From Thermoproteati archaeon (GTDB lineage: Archaea; Thermoproteota; Thermoprotei_A; Marsarchaeales; UBA168), in the NCBI GenBank assembly GCA_023256375.1, contig JAGDXE010000013.1, forward strand, positions 1-37,888: a stretch of DNA of 37,888 bases, written 5' to 3'. A program made the translations under genes and the position numbers. Under the pieces are notes generated by a model. It ran no database searches, had not been told where the DNA came from, and saw only the letters and a program-made list of their open reading frames with translations. This document shows, piece by piece, positions 29,256 to 37,888 of this stretch; the stretch's first letter is position 1; every line of letters begins with the position of its first letter.

Positions 29256-29666
29256 TTATTTACTGCTTTCAAATGCAGTTTCGGATACGATTTTATGATG
29301 CCTTTCTTCATCTTTAACTATAGCGGTAAATAGGTCCTTGAGAAAGCCATCTTCTAACTCTATAGATGCCTGCGAGTAGAACTCCATGGCCTCAGCCTCG
29401 TCTTGATCCTGTGCATTCAATATGCTTTTTAAGCGGTTAGGCTCGACTTGTCCTACGGGCTCGCTTAATGCTTCATTGGTCTTCTTAATAGCTTCTAATA
29501 ACCCCTTCATTATAGAGGCGTGCAAATAAGTCTCGAATATCACGCTGGCAATGTGGTCCCTAGCCTCCTGATTTGCTAATAAGTTAACATTCAACAAATC
29601 GTTTAAAGCGACGTTTTCTATGAACAAAGCCCTGCTGGCTTTCTCGCTTAGTTCGTCGAAGTCCAT
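29256..29666 (-). CDS. Ferritin-like (rubrerythrin-type four-helix) protein
   Basis: Helical 136 aa with IFETYLHASIMKGL, DEAEAMEFYSQASIELED and VKDEERHHKIV: E/ExxH metal ligands typical of ferritin-like proteins. Confidence 0.65.
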   Translation of the reverse strand: MDFDELSEKASRALFIENVALNDLLNVNLLANQEARDHIASVIFETYLHASIMKGLLEAIKKTNEALSEPVGQVEPNRLKSILNAQDQDEAEAMEFYSQASIELEDGFLKDLFTAIVKDEERHHKIVSETAFESSK

Positions 29667-30054
29667 AAACTATAATCGCGCGCTAATTTAAAGCCCGCGG
29701 GCCTATTGACTAATTTAAGCAACCAACGCTGAGCTCTTTTAATATTGCGCTTAATGCTCGACCCCGACCCAATTACTTGCTTCAATTCACGCAATCAACA
29801 AACTATAAAGCAAGGTCAAATGAATTCTTAAAGCTTTTTATACCAAGAGGATAACTAATCTCACGCTTACTATGATTTGTAAAGATTATTCAAGCGGGCT
29901 TCAATGAAGTTAAGGCCAACGACCTTCTATGCGAGGATTTCACGAATTCTTCCTGAAGTAAGCGGTTCACCTACGGTAGGCGGCCTTTAATGCCTACTCG
30001 GAAGCATTTAAGTGCTATCGCCGATTAGTTTTTAATCGACTTCAACGTACTATT

Positions 30055-30384
30055 ATGGAAGACAGGTTTGATTTCTTTCTAGCCTACCTCGTCATAATTG
30101 TGGGGACCGTGGCGACGCAATTCTTCTTGAAGCTTAGAGAGATCCACAGCATTAGGACCTTACTACTCGGGATCATATTTATTGTGGTTTTGCTATTTGG
30201 TACTACGTTCGCCGGCCTAATGTTCGCGCTTTCTTTCGTGTTCGGCCTCTGGTTTTTATCAAAAGTCGGCGGGGCGGTAGCAGTAGTATTGATGTTTGTA
30301 CTTTGGGCGTACGCTTTATTTGAGGGCCAAATAAAAGAAGGGAGAAAGCCAGGGCTTATCCAGCGGAGGATTAACTTTCGTTAA
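30055..30384 (+). CDS. Small predicted membrane protein
   Basis: 109 aa with three to four hydrophobic segments; no recognised family. Confidence 0.6.
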   Translation: MEDRFDFFLAYLVIIVGTVATQFFLKLREIHSIRTLLLGIIFIVVLLFGTTFAGLMFALSFVFGLWFLSKVGGAVAVVLMFVLWAYALFEGQIKEGRKPGLIQRRINFR

Positions 30385-30926
30385 AGGGCCAAATCGAAAC
30401 AAAGATAAATAGTAATTCTAAAGATCAGCAAAAATGTCGATCACGGTAACAAGCAAGAAGACTCCGAGTGAGGGAGGGAAAGAGGTAAATTGCTAAAAAC
30501 TTATGCTTCTGGGTATATCATTTTGTGGGACGTCCTACGGATAAGCCCTTAGAAAAGCATGCGGGGCAATGCTACAGCAAAACCAGTGAAAATTAGTCTA
30601 ATTACCTCCTCAACGCTCATAGTATAAGTACTCCATATTGCGCGCAGAGGGGGATGCACGCGCCTGGCTAGTACCCATACCCCGCGCAACGTTCAATGGG
30701 GACTCGAAGCTCAATTACGTAAATGCCCCAAAGCGCTCCCAGACCTAGGGGGCGAAGAGGCAAAGAAAAGCAAAAGTAGAACCTCTCATATTTTAGCTAA
30801 GAGTGTGTCAGTCGGGCGTTTTGGAGGTTCGATATCTGATCGCGACCTACCGGAGAACCAAACATTAAGCTTCCTAAGTGCAAGGATATCCGTCTTAAGA
30901 TTTATTTTAAAAATGATAAGTTTAAG

Positions 30927-32612
30927 CTAAGTAAAATCGCCAAGCGCACGGAGGGCGTACTTTAGATCCTGTAAGGCTTCGCTAATGTAGGTTTCAGCCT
31001 CAGAGTAATTTCCGGCTTTCAAGGCTGCCTGGGCGCTGTCGAGGTCAGCCTTGGCTCCGCTCTGGCCAGTTATGTAGACCTCTGCTGCAGAGTTCGCGGG
31101 CACAAGCGATGCCGTCACGTTTTCTAAGCGCCAAGCCGCGTCGAGCTTAGCCGTCACGTTAGCCGTGAGCCCCGCCTGTTCGTTCATACTCGAAGACCTC
31201 GCCTTCGCGTTTAAAACCAACGCGTTTTGGAAAGCGCGCATGGAAGCCTTGACGTACTGGAACGCTGCACCAGAGTTTCCAGCGGAGTTAGCCTGAATCG
31301 CCTGCGTAAGGTTATTTTCCCCCTCTACGAAAGCCGCGTTGGCAGCCTCAGGTACCTGGTTGCCTTGGTCCTCAGTTATTTTGAATTGAGTCTCCACGTT
31401 TTTTTCTAAAGCTGCCGCCCCCGTCAGTAAACCTTTTATGAATGCTTTTTCGGGTACTTTTTCATTCTGCTCGCTCAACTGGGCTGCGACCTGCACTTTT
31501 TCACCGACCTGCGCCCTCACGAGCTTGTCCAAAGCCGACATGAACATATGGTAGTTCCCTGTTAAGGAAGAATCGCGCATCTCGGCGAAGGCTGTCTGCT
31601 CTTCTAATATAGAGGCTGAGATCCCAGCAACTGCTGTCGTGTTGCCCTTTAGCTCAGCCATCGCGCCCTGGGCCGCGCTCGAACTCACGAAAATCGTGTT
31701 TTCAATTACCTTGCGGGTCGCATTGTTAAAGCCGTAATAGGTGGCACCATTAGCGTCAAAAACCACGAACTGATGGACCTCTTCGTGATCGCCCCTGTAG
31801 GTTCCCATACTTACTACCGAGAAGGGCCCTGCGTTCACGGTAAACAGCGAATTATCCAGCCCAAGCTGATCGATTAGCTCTGAAAGATTCGCCGCGCTTG
31901 CACCGAATTCGTCAATCTTCATATTTACTACGATTTGCCGTTTGCCGGCAGGGTGAACGCGAATGCTGAAATAAGCCGCGCTGTTGGTAGCTGTGCTCTT
32001 TGTAGAGCTCGCCGTCGATGGGCTAACAATACCAGAGGGACTAACCGTTAATTGAAACGCGGCTACCTGTTGCCCCAACGCGAAGGCGGAAGCTTGATAC
32101 TCCCCGGGGGAGACGCGCAGGCCGGCGTTGTCGGTATAATTCCAGGTGAAATTCCACTTGAATTGCTGTCCAGCGGCGATGTGCAACGGGAAGATTATCA
32201 TGGGATAAAAATGGCCGTAAGATGAAGACCAAACCGTTAAGGCATTATTCGATATTATTACCTGAGCTTCGGGAAAACCCGTGTAAACTGTGGCAGTCTG
32301 AGACCCGTTATTTTTCACCCAAATATTGAAAACAATACCAGATGGCGTAGCAGAGTAGTTGGCACCGTACACGAGCACTTCCTCCTGACTTGAGCCGAAG
32401 CCCTGAGCGCCAGAAGAAGACCTTGGAGCGCCGCCCTGGGAGGCACCAGCCCCTGTTGAGCCTGAAGCATTCATAGATGCTTGACTCGAAGTATTCATAG
32501 ATACTAGAGGGGTCCCCGCGCCGACCACTGGCGAGCCGAGCGGTACGAAAACCGCTAATGCTATAATCATCAAAGTTAAAGCGGACAATAATTTTTCGGT
32601 CATTTTGTTCAA
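30927..32612 (-). CDS. Secreted protein with BsuPI-like (intracellular proteinase inhibitor-like) domain and helical C-terminus
   Basis: Signal peptide, low-complexity Ser/Gly linker, then GIVFNIWVKNNGSQTATVYTGFPEAQVIISNNALTVWSSSYGHFYPMIIFPLHIAAGQQFKWNFTWNYTDNAGLRVSPGEYQASAFA resembling PF12690; Ala-rich helical C-terminus. Confidence 0.7.
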   Translation of the reverse strand: MNKMTEKLLSALTLMIIALAVFVPLGSPVVGAGTPLVSMNTSSQASMNASGSTGAGASQGGAPRSSSGAQGFGSSQEEVLVYGANYSATPSGIVFNIWVKNNGSQTATVYTGFPEAQVIISNNALTVWSSSYGHFYPMIIFPLHIAAGQQFKWNFTWNYTDNAGLRVSPGEYQASAFALGQQVAAFQLTVSPSGIVSPSTASSTKSTATNSAAYFSIRVHPAGKRQIVVNMKIDEFGASAANLSELIDQLGLDNSLFTVNAGPFSVVSMGTYRGDHEEVHQFVVFDANGATYYGFNNATRKVIENTIFVSSSAAQGAMAELKGNTTAVAGISASILEEQTAFAEMRDSSLTGNYHMFMSALDKLVRAQVGEKVQVAAQLSEQNEKVPEKAFIKGLLTGAAALEKNVETQFKITEDQGNQVPEAANAAFVEGENNLTQAIQANSAGNSGAAFQYVKASMRAFQNALVLNAKARSSSMNEQAGLTANVTAKLDAAWRLENVTASLVPANSAAEVYITGQSGAKADLDSAQAALKAGNYSEAETYISEALQDLKYALRALGDFT

Positions 32613-32685
32613 GTATAATATCGCCCCGATTTATTAGGGACAATTATGGAATGCGCGTTTCAGGCGTGGAACATTTATTCTCCGG

Positions 32686-32740
32686 TGGTGAACTACCCCC
32701 GCCCTCACGGGTAAGGCTTACCGCTTCAACGGCCGACGCC
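32686..32740 (-). repeat. TnpB-adjacent right-end (omegaRNA) sequence, copy D
   Basis: Minus strand GGCGTCGGCCGTTGAAGCGGTAAGCCTTACCCGTGAGGGCGGGGGTAGTTCACC immediately 3' of the TnpB remnant. Confidence 0.7.
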
Positions 32741-32745
32741 TGCCC

Positions 32746-33300
32746 TTACGCATACCGCGCGGGCAAAGTAGCCCCGCGTAGATCCGACCGCACTGGCCCT
32801 ACTTCGATGAGACCCAACTTCCTTATGTTTTTTGATGCGTTGTAATCCTTGTCTATGATAAGGCCGCAGGCTTCACAGCGACGTATCCGCGCTGACAGCT
32901 TCAGGTCGCGCTTAGCGTTTCCGCAATTAGAGCAGAGCTTGGAAGATGGGTCAAACCTGCCTATTTTCACGACGTTCTTACACTTCTCAGCCTTCCACTC
33001 AAGCTCCTGTTTGAAGGCATAGAAAGAGACATCGCCTATGCTCCGCTATGTGATTTTTGCATCCCGTAGACGCTGAGTTTTATGATGGTATCGTGCCTCT
33101 TGGCTATCGCGGTGGATGCCTTGTCAAGGAAGTCCTCGCGGGTGTTCCTGAGCTTCCTGTACTCCCTCTGAAATTTCAATATATTACTCCGTCCGTTGTT
33201 CGATCCCTTCTTCTTTCTCGATAGTTACGTCTGAAGCCCCTTTATCCTATCCTTAATCCTCTTCGTGAATCTCGGGTTCTCTATTGCTGTTACCTCTTAG
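32746..33300 (-). pseudogene. tnpB: TnpB (IS200/IS605 family RNA-guided nuclease) pseudogene
   Basis: Minus-strand fragments in shifted frames: NPRFTKRIKDRIKGLQT-LSRKKKGSNNGRSN / LKFQREYRKLRNTREDFLDKASTAIAKRHDTIIKLSVYGMQKSH / SIGDVSFYAFKQELEWKAEKCKNVVKIGRFDPSSKLCSNCGNAKRDLKLSARIRRCEACGLIIDKDYNASKNIRKLG (zinc finger and final Asp motif). Confidence 0.9.
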
Positions 33301-33428
33301 GGTGGCGAACTTATTTGATCTTCACGCGATAAACAGGGATATTGTTTTCCAGCCCACAATGAAATCCATCGTAAAGATAAATTCCTTAACGATCCACACT
33401 TGCAAGTATTCAACAGCGGCTAAACCCA

Positions 33429-33782
33429 ATGATGATTGAAGAAATCCGCAACAAAGAGCTAATGGTAAATATCGATATTCATGGAGAAATAGACAAGGCA
33501 ACTACTGAACTTGGCGGAAGGGTTATAATTCCAGATCCGGATCTAAAGACTAAATTATCAAAAGTTTAGAAGCACCAGAAGTTATGTGAGCATGTCGTCT
33601 CTTAGCGATGATCTTCATTGATATAGTATCAAAATCTATAGACGTTTTCTAAAAATGATACCGAAGAGTCGTTAATTATCCAAACTGAAAATACGTTTAT
33701 TATCCTGTTAGACAACGAAGACGTTACTAAGCGGGCAAAAAAGGCATTGAAGGTTATTAATTCTGACTTTTCTAAAAATAGG
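33429..33782 (+). pseudogene. Two short plus-strand coding fragments, probably a decayed gene or genes
   Basis: MMIEEIRNKELMVNIDIHGEIDKATTELGGRVIIPDPDLKTKLSKV* (33429-33569) and, in another frame, IQTENTFIILLDNEDVTKRAKKALKVINSDFSKNRKTGKLS*. Confidence 0.3.
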
Positions 33783-33880
33783 AAAACTGGAAAGTTATCC
33801 TGATAAACTGAAAAGAATAATCATGGGCTCGAGCCTTCACCTGCCACCGATTATTGGAAGTAGAGTATTAACAAAAGGGC

Positions 33881-34435
33881 TTAATTTTTTACATGAACGT
33901 TTATATTTACCCTCTCAGTTACAGCATTTCCGTCGAAATGAAACGGGCCTATGACGCCAATTGGGATAATTTGAATGTAGAATGTTAAGGTGAAATTCCC
34001 AGATACACCGTATTCGTATGTGTATACGTTTTCAATTCCCGAATCCATATAGATGGTTTCTTTTGGATGGGGCAATTCAGCGAGGTTAGAGCCATTATAA
34101 CTAACATATACATTATTAATTTGATAAGTCATTCCGGTCAATGGTGCATTAATTTTTTCAGATGTCTTTATCGCAAATAGAAGTAAGCCAAAGTAAACGG
34201 TTGAACTCCTGAATTTAGGAGCGTCTACTCCAGCAATAACCGACTCTCTACTTCCTAAATAACTTAAATTAAAGGTTGTATTTGTAGAATCGGTACTGTT
34301 ATTGAGCAACTCATAAGCTTTTTCTAACGGCATTACAGAAGTCGAATGAGGAAAAGTATCGTACTCATAGGCAACTGAAGGAACTATTAATACGACTAGA
34401 ATTAATAAAATGAAAATTATTTTTCTCTTGTTCAT
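33881..34435 (-). CDS. Secreted protein of unknown function
   Basis: Signal peptide MNKRKIIFILLILVVLIVPSVAYEYD; multiple N-x-S/T sites; start overlaps the upstream gene's stop (ATGA). Confidence 0.7.
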   Translation of the reverse strand: MNKRKIIFILLILVVLIVPSVAYEYDTFPHSTSVMPLEKAYELLNNSTDSTNTTFNLSYLGSRESVIAGVDAPKFRSSTVYFGLLLFAIKTSEKINAPLTGMTYQINNVYVSYNGSNLAELPHPKETIYMDSGIENVYTYEYGVSGNFTLTFYIQIIPIGVIGPFHFDGNAVTERVNINVHVKN

Positions 34436-34791
34436 GCCATTTCACCCTTCACAATATTGACTAAATAGTCAGGGATTGTACTGACTGGCGTTGATAATAA
34501 TGTAGATGGGCCCATATGCAAAGGACCGTCTATCATTCCATCTGAAGCGCTCATCGTAACAGCACACTCAAAGTAATTTACTACTAGGTCGCTCTGGGCT
34601 CCACCCGCGGATGTATCTGTAAATCCGTTTTGTAAAAGTTCACCGAACATAAATGAGTCCTGAAAATGTGCCCATGGATCGTACCACGGGGCATAATAGT
34701 ACCCAAGCATGTTATAATAATGGGCACGATAATCGCAGGGAATAACCGAAATTCTAGCATTAGCGCTTGATAAGGTTTTTCTCCTATCCAT
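34432..34791 (-). CDS. Hypothetical protein, aromatic-rich, in an operon with the secreted protein
   Basis: 119 aa; TATA-like sequence (aaattatatatatcc on minus) upstream of ATG at 34791; 4-bp overlap with the next gene. Confidence 0.6.
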   Translation of the reverse strand: MDRRKTLSSANARISVIPCDYRAHYYNMLGYYYAPWYDPWAHFQDSFMFGELLQNGFTDTSAGGAQSDLVVNYFECAVTMSASDGMIDGPLHMGPSTLLSTPVSTIPDYLVNIVKGEMA

Positions 34792-34839
34792 AGAATAGCA
34801 TGCAGCGGATATATATAATTTTTACCTATATAATGGATT

Positions 34840-34860
34840 GTTGCATAATTACCGGGCGAG
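34840..34860. repeat. IS-terminus-like sequence GTTGCATAATTACCGGGCGAG
   Basis: Near-identical to GTTGCATAATTCCCGGACGA at 37600-37619, same orientation. Confidence 0.45.
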
Positions 34861-35020
34861 ACGTCCTTGCGCCTTAGACAACGCGTTCAAGTCCTCCTTC
34901 CATAAGAACGCCGACCATTCGAAGCTCAGGAGGGAGGGAGAAAAAAACTATTACTTCGCAGTCCCACAGCACGTGAACATAAGGGGTAACATGATCCTGC
35001 TGAGATGCTTCAGGCTTGCG

Positions 35021-35090
35021 CGGAATGCCCGCGCGGGCAGGCATCGGTCGTTGAAACAGGAGGCGCAGCTTCAGCTGAGGGGTAGCTCAC
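35021..35090 (+). mobile_element. TnpB right-end (omegaRNA-like) scar, copy E
   Basis: GCGGGCAGGCATCGGTCGTTGAAACAGG...GAGGGGTAGCTCAC matches copy D (GGGCAGGCGTCGGCCGTTGAAGC...GGGGGTAGTTCAC). Confidence 0.65.
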
Positions 35091-35169
35091 TCGCGTTCTT
35101 AGAGCGAACAGTAAAAACGCAAGCCATGACTTACCGGGTAAACTTATATTAGTAATACACGTATACTTC

Positions 35170-35670
35170 ATGAGAAGAAAGCTGTTCCTAGCCGGCATCG
35201 TTATGATCGTCATCGGGATAATACTCTTTGAGGTAGGCCCAACGGTCTTTAAGTTTCCGAACGTTAACGCCCTCTTTCCATTGAAAGAAACGGCTAAACT
35301 AGACCCAACCGAAAACGTCACGCTGGGAAACGCCCTACCCGGAAATGGCTTCATGATCATCTACAACGATTCTATGGGTAGGCCCTTAAGCGTCGGAGCG
35401 ACCGGCGGCACCCTACAGCTCCAACAGGTAAACGGCACTTTTGCGGCAGAATGCGTTAACACCGGGAGCTCGAGCGCGACCGTCTACTTGATCAATAATC
35501 AAACCGCGCCGGTCTCTGTGAGCTATTCTTCGGCGAACTTCAGCGTGACAGGCATATTGTACTCCATTGGATTGGTAATCGGAGGGGTATTAATCGCGAT
35601 AATCGGGTTCATCGTAATGATCGTTGGCTTACTTCTTAAGGCGAAGAAGAGCTCGCCGAATGCCATCTAA
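35170..35670 (+). CDS. Membrane-anchored protein of unknown function (N- and C-terminal TM)
   Basis: MRRKLFLAGIVMIVIGIILFEVGPTVFKF ... ILYSIGLVIGGVLIAIIGFIVMIVGLLLKAKKSSPNAI with a beta-like extracellular middle. Confidence 0.65.
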   Translation: MRRKLFLAGIVMIVIGIILFEVGPTVFKFPNVNALFPLKETAKLDPTENVTLGNALPGNGFMIIYNDSMGRPLSVGATGGTLQLQQVNGTFAAECVNTGSSSATVYLINNQTAPVSVSYSSANFSVTGILYSIGLVIGGVLIAIIGFIVMIVGLLLKAKKSSPNAI

Positions 35671-36163
35671 GCGGGCATTCTCCAGTCAAAACAACGCGTG
35701 ATTACAGCTCCATGTTATAAGCAACGGCCGATCTTAAGCAAAGAACGCATAATTTGCTTATCAGTCTTAGCTCAGTCTTAGCGACCGATATAACAACTTA
35801 TATTAATTGTATTATTCTATTAGACACACTTAAACTTTTTAAATCAGGCATTTCAGGTTGAGCAGCAGGTACAGGGGGAGGACAGTAACCTTCGTGTTGT
35901 TTCCGGTCGGCAGGCTTGCCCTCTTTCTGTCGACTCGGCTGGCCGCGAGCGGTTTCGCAGCCTCTGCCCGGCTTACTTATAGAATCCCAAGCGCCGAGGA
36001 AGGCGAATTCTAGCCCATGCTCCATAACAATTCCTTGACCACGCCCTTAATAGCTTTGGAGAATTTAAAGCTAACAGCCGCGCTTCAAATCTAAGAGACG
36101 CGCAAAGTAACAACGTTTATAGAGAGTAGAAGAATACTTTCGCAAACGCCTCTTAAAAAGGCC

Positions 36164-37159
36164 TTACGTGACCGTCACGTTAGCGTACCCGCAGTTTATG
36201 TCCAAAGTATAATTATAATTATACCCTACTAACTTATAGTTAAGCAGTATCCTTATAGAAAATAAATAGTAATTACTGCTGCTAAGATAGTCCAAAACAT
36301 ACAAGTCTGCGTAATGAGAGAACTCACCTTCATTATTAACCCAAGCAATTGTATAGTTAATAAATTCTATTTTCTTTATTCCTCCAGGCGGTATAACTAT
36401 CGGCTTTCCACCCATTTCTAGCGTAGAGCCTATGGTTCCGCTGTGAATTGTAACGCTACCTGGTTCGGCATTGAGCTGACTCGGCGTAGGTATCCACTCC
36501 AAATAGACACTGGTATAAGGGGCCACGTTCACGGGAACTAAATTATTGTTTACTAGGCTGAAGCTTATATTCAGAGAAATATATGTTTTATAGGTCCGAC
36601 CCTTAAATTTAATTAACCCCGAGGTCTGGCTTCCAAGCGACCCCGCAACAGGATAGACGTTCCCTTCAGCTGATGATGATTCTGTTGGCGTGGCCGCCAC
36701 AACAACCGTAGACGAACCCACCCCAAGAGAAGTCCACATGCTTACTTTATACGCCCCGTTGAGCACGCTGGGGAATGTACTATTGTATTCCGTGAGGTTT
36801 ACCATCTGAGATTGACCCGGGTTCAGAGGAATATTCACATTATAAAGCGACGCCGAGTTTGTAATATTATTGTAAAGGTAAACGTTAACGATATCTATCG
36901 GCTCTGCCCCTTCATTAGCGATCCTGAAAAGCACCTTATAGCCGCCATTGACCGGCAACGCGTAGGCCTCGCCTACGGAGAACTTCTGGTTCATCCTTTG
37001 CTGTTGAAGCTCCCAAGCCTTCTGAGTCGCCGTCCCGTACTGTATGTAGTTCTGCTCTAAGTAGTAAAATATTCCAAGGGAGAAGAACAGAAGTATTATG
37101 AAGAACATGGCCCCCACAACCGTCGATTGCGCAGGCCTCTCTCTCGTCCTCATGACCAA
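36164..37159 (-). CDS. Archaeal type IV pilin-like/surface protein
   Basis: RTRERPAQSTVVGAMFFIILLFFSLGIFYYLEQN N-terminus followed by a large beta-rich ectodomain; overlaps the upstream pilin-like gene by 10 bp. Confidence 0.7.
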   Translation of the reverse strand: MVMRTRERPAQSTVVGAMFFIILLFFSLGIFYYLEQNYIQYGTATQKAWELQQQRMNQKFSVGEAYALPVNGGYKVLFRIANEGAEPIDIVNVYLYNNITNSASLYNVNIPLNPGQSQMVNLTEYNSTFPSVLNGAYKVSMWTSLGVGSSTVVVAATPTESSSAEGNVYPVAGSLGSQTSGLIKFKGRTYKTYISLNISFSLVNNNLVPVNVAPYTSVYLEWIPTPSQLNAEPGSVTIHSGTIGSTLEMGGKPIVIPPGGIKKIEFINYTIAWVNNEGEFSHYADLYVLDYLSSSNYYLFSIRILLNYKLVGYNYNYTLDINCGYANVTVT

Positions 37160-37551
37160 GTCACGCTCGTGCTGTACCCGTCGCTAGTTGTGACCACCAC
37201 GTAGTAGGGAGGGGTTATCCCGCTGACCGGAATCGTTACTTTGGCCGTAGAGGATAGGCCTATGGGCACGTTGACCTGAGAACCCTGCCCGTTAACGTAA
37301 ACGTTAGTAACCGTGACTGGCACCAGGCCGACGTTGGCCACCCAAACGGTCGCGTAAGCTCCGTTCACGGCAACCTCTTCTATTACCAAGTCTTCCTGAA
37401 CCACGTTCGCCTGCTTTTGAGTAGTGTAAACGGCGTTTCCGAGAAAATTCTCTAAGGTGGGAAGGGTCGTGACGTAAACAACCACGAAAAGCGAAATAAC
37501 TATCATGGTTGTTATAAGCGACCCTATTATTTCGGAAAGCCCCTTCTGCAC
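37150..37551 (-). CDS. Archaeal type IV pilin-like protein (class III signal peptide)
   Basis: (V/M)QKG-LSEIIGSLITTMIVISLFVVVYV; start codon is GTG at 37549-37551 (the window reads cac there). Confidence 0.78.
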   Translation of the reverse strand: MQKGLSEIIGSLITTMIVISLFVVVYVTTLPTLENFLGNAVYTTQKQANVVQEDLVIEEVAVNGAYATVWVANVGLVPVTVTNVYVNGQGSQVNVPIGLSSTAKVTIPVSGITPPYYVVVTTSDGYSTSVTWS

Positions 37552-37599
37552 GAATTAATTAAATAAAAAAAGCTTTAAGGTTTTAGCTAAAAATGCTCT

Positions 37600-37820
37600 G
37601 TTGCATAATTCCCGGACGACAGGATTTCGTGCTATTCCCTGCCCGCTTGCCCTTTCGCGACCTTGCCTTTGCGTGGCAGGCCAACGCGTCTTATGTCCAC
37701 GCCCTCTGCACTACCTCGGCCATTAGGGTTTCCTGCTTCCTCGTGGCAGTATCCTCACCGAACTACCTCTTAATCCAAAGGAAGCCCCACAGGCCGAAGC
37801 GCACCCTATTCAAATTAATT
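37600..37820 (-). pseudogene. C-terminal transposase remnant (DDE-type, tentative) with terminal sequence
   Basis: Minus-strand frame NRVRFGLWGFLWIKR-FGEDTATRKQETLMAEVVQRAWT-DALACHAKARSRKGKRAG...CRPGIMQQS with in-frame stops; ends at the GTTGCATAATTC motif. Confidence 0.45.
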
Positions 37821-37888
37821 CTTTCTCCTGTCTCATATCTCAGGCAAGGCGCCTCTCGATCTCATCCGGGGCCTCTCGCGCAGTCGTA

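Noticed and set aside
35798-36025. 75-aa minus-strand ORF
   Set aside because: Composition and lack of promoter or family features suggest intergenic debris; neither strand gives a recognisable product.
1-37888. CRISPR array, rRNA or tRNA genes
   Set aside because: By eye I found no regularly spaced direct repeats, no rRNA core motifs and no T-loop/anticodon arrangement forming a cloverleaf. tRNAscan-SE and Infernal would be decisive.

Overview
This is an archaeal chromosomal window. The evidence is an Alba-type chromatin protein, a TRAM-domain protein, class III (pilin-type) signal peptides, and TATA boxes 24-34 nt upstream of start codons. Four blocks stand out. (1) About 1-16 kb: an amino-sugar/glycan uptake and catabolism locus with a family-5 ABC solute-binding protein (cut by the window edge), NagA, a COG4821/UPF0309-like SIS protein, a complete DppBCDF-type ABC transporter, a phosphoglucosamine/phosphomannomutase-like enzyme, an exonuclease III, a GH38 alpha-mannosidase and a sugar-isomerase-like TIM barrel. 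(2) About 16.6-24.3 kb: an ArsR regulator, tandem dicluster ferredoxins, a TetR/PadR-like/MFS divergent unit with operator-like palindromes, an ArsC-type reductase and a cysteine-less ACR3/SBF-type transporter, mixed with pseudogenes and IS200/IS605 scars. (3) About 24.8-30.4 kb: housekeeping-like genes (Alba, TRAM), an MFS transporter, a double winged-helix regulator and a ferritin-like protein. (4) About 30.9-37.9 kb: secreted and surface proteins (a BsuPI-like domain protein, a two-gene secreted orphan pair, pilin-like proteins) with a decayed TnpB and other IS remnants. I found no CRISPR array, rRNA or convincing tRNA. No feature clearly proves a new system. The best leads are the glycan-salvage locus, the paired WHGxDR ferredoxins, the TetR operator cluster, and the repeated orphan TnpB right-end (omegaRNA-like) sequences.
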